Position numbers and translations under genes: made by a program. Shown piece by piece: positions 63,125 to 64,000 of a DNA stretch of 64,000 bases. The stretch comes from Microseira sp041929235 (GTDB taxonomy: Bacteria; Cyanobacteriota; Cyanobacteriia; Cyanobacteriales; Aerosakkonemataceae). The notes under the pieces are model-generated. The model was not told where the DNA came from and ran no database searches. It worked only from the letters and a program-made list of their open reading frames with translations. Within the stretch, counting starts at the first letter, position 1; the number at the start of each line of letters is the position of its first letter. The stretch spans positions 9,416 to 73,415 of the forward strand of contig NZ_JBHFNP010000283.1 of assembly GCF_041929235.1 (NCBI RefSeq), given 5' to 3'.

Positions 63125-63715
63125 CTAGACTTTTACCTCGTCGGCAAAACTAGCCTTGCGGACAAACTCAAATGGTCCAGCAATCGAACCCCAGACATGT
63201 TCGTCCGTTTCCACATCCCGCCCTCGGTCGAGGCTGATGAGTTTATTTTCGTCAATTTCAAATTCGCTGTCGAGATAGGTGGTTTTGTCTTTTCGCACAA
63301 CGATGCAGCCTTTTCCAGGTTCAACTCTAGCTTTGAAGCTGTTCCCCGTCCACTCGGTAATGAAGGTGCAACCGGGCATTTTCTCCAATTGCTCTGCTTG
63401 CAGGGTTTGCAGGCGTTCGAGGTCGCGAGAAGCGCCATAGAACTCTTCTTCCTGCTTGATTTTATAGTTTTCGATTTCGATGCGCGAGCCGACTTCTACA
63501 AACTTCAGCACCCGCACCCGGTAAGGTTGGTTTAACGCAAAGTCGTAAGCTTGTTCCAGATACAGACTCACCCCTCCCAGAAATTCTAAAGGCAGAGGAC
63601 GCATACAAACGCGAATGTGGGCAAAAAACGGCGGATTTTCATATGCTTGGGCTTGGTTGGTGAAATCGGATGCCATCCAGCGGACTAGGGTGGGAATATC
63701 CGTCGAGTGAGTCAT
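63125..63715 (-). CDS. cpcT: Chromophore lyase CpcT/CpeT
   Basis: 196 residues, standard length. Attaches phycocyanobilin to a cysteine of the phycocyanin (or phycoerythrocyanin) beta subunit. Seen: LVRWMASDFTNQAQAYENPP, FAHIRVCMRPLPLEFLGG, LYLEQAYDFALNQPYRVRVL and MPGCTFITEWTGNSFKARVE. The paralogue CpeT, acting on phycoerythrin, cannot be excluded. Confidence 0.93.
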   Translation of the reverse strand: MTHSTDIPTLVRWMASDFTNQAQAYENPPFFAHIRVCMRPLPLEFLGGVSLYLEQAYDFALNQPYRVRVLKFVEVGSRIEIENYKIKQEEEFYGASRDLERLQTLQAEQLEKMPGCTFITEWTGNSFKARVEPGKGCIVVRKDKTTYLDSEFEIDENKLISLDRGRDVETDEHVWGSIAGPFEFVRKASFADEVKV

Positions 63716-63777
63716 TGTTGATTAAAGTGCGATTGTTAAGAACGAACTTAATTATTTTACGGCTTGCGATCGCGTAG

Positions 63778-64000
63778 CTGTAGGGGCACGGCATGACATA
63801 CGTTGTTAAATGGGACAGATAATGATTGCCGTGCCCATACCGCCAACGGGATTTTTGCCAAATTCAATTGCCACCTTGCTGTAGGGGCACGGCATGACAT
63901 ACGTTGTTAAATGGGACAGATAATGATTGCCGTGCCCATACCGCCAACGGGATTTTTGCCAAATTCAATTGCCACCTTGCTGTAGGGGCACGGCATGACA
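63778..64000. repeat. 101-bp tandem repeat running off the window edge
   Basis: Units start at 63778, 63879 and 63980 and are identical as far as can be seen. Each has inverted arms GTAGGGGCACGGCA and TGCCGTGCCCATAC, so it belongs to the family seen at 29057 and 37069. The array may continue beyond base 64000. Confidence 0.92.

Overview
This is chromosomal DNA of a cyanobacterium, most likely a filamentous non-heterocystous one (the order is inferred). Evidence: many copies of the HIP1 octamer GCGATCGC; genes for a photosystem I subunit (psaM), a photosystem II subunit (psbK, next to tgt as usual in cyanobacteria), a phycobiliprotein lyase (cpcT), sulfolipid synthesis (sqdB, sqdX) and glycogen synthesis (glgC); and the heptamer repeats and hairpins common in large cyanobacterial genomes. 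No rRNA, tRNA or CRISPR array was seen.

Region 1 (1-13.6 kb) is the main accessory locus. After the start of an S9 peptidase and two small membrane proteins comes a type III CRISPR effector locus of the III-D kind: csx3 (ring nuclease), a divergent WYL regulator (TIGR03985 type), a CARF-nuclease, an HD-less cas10 with an intact GGDD, a Csm3-like cas7, csx10 (cas5) with a helical Cas11-like tail, a double cas7 with an in-frame TGA, csx19 and a large TIGR03986 RAMP gene. The effector genes overlap end to start. The parts form a circuit: Cas10 makes cyclic oligoadenylate, the CARF protein senses it, Csx3 removes it and the WYL protein probably regulates the locus. There is no cas1, cas2, cas6 or array here, so crRNA must come from elsewhere. 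The locus resembles the cyanobacterial III-Dv complex before its Cas7, Cas5 and Cas11 genes fused.

Region 2 (13.6-36 kb) mixes housekeeping genes (yjbQ, a GH13 glucanase, an amidase, glgC, dnaJ, terC, psaM, a GST, bioB) with decayed genes: a 3.6 kb SF2 helicase-like pseudogene, and a serralysin-like protease split by a 358-bp remnant of an IS200/IS605 element that still encodes the end of TnpB.

Region 3 (35-42 kb) is a conflict-gene island. It holds a Uma2 nuclease, a VapC toxin with an unusual doubled HicB-like antitoxin, a broken Tse2-like ADP-ribosyltransferase toxin with a candidate immunity gene, a three-gene cluster of unknown function with an HTH domain and shared IGG/GN/IQ motifs, and two DUF433-DUF5615 toxin-antitoxin pairs. 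One of those toxins is split by a 97-bp MITE flanked by TA duplications.

Region 4 (42-64 kb) is core metabolism and envelope: psbK-tgt, cobS, comF, an orphan C5 methyltransferase, the bamA-lpxC-fabZ-lpxA-lpxB outer-membrane and lipid A cluster, purC, a GAF-GAF-PAS adenylate cyclase, the sulfolipid pair and cpcT. Small repeats intrude into several of these genes, and the window ends in 101-bp tandem repeats.
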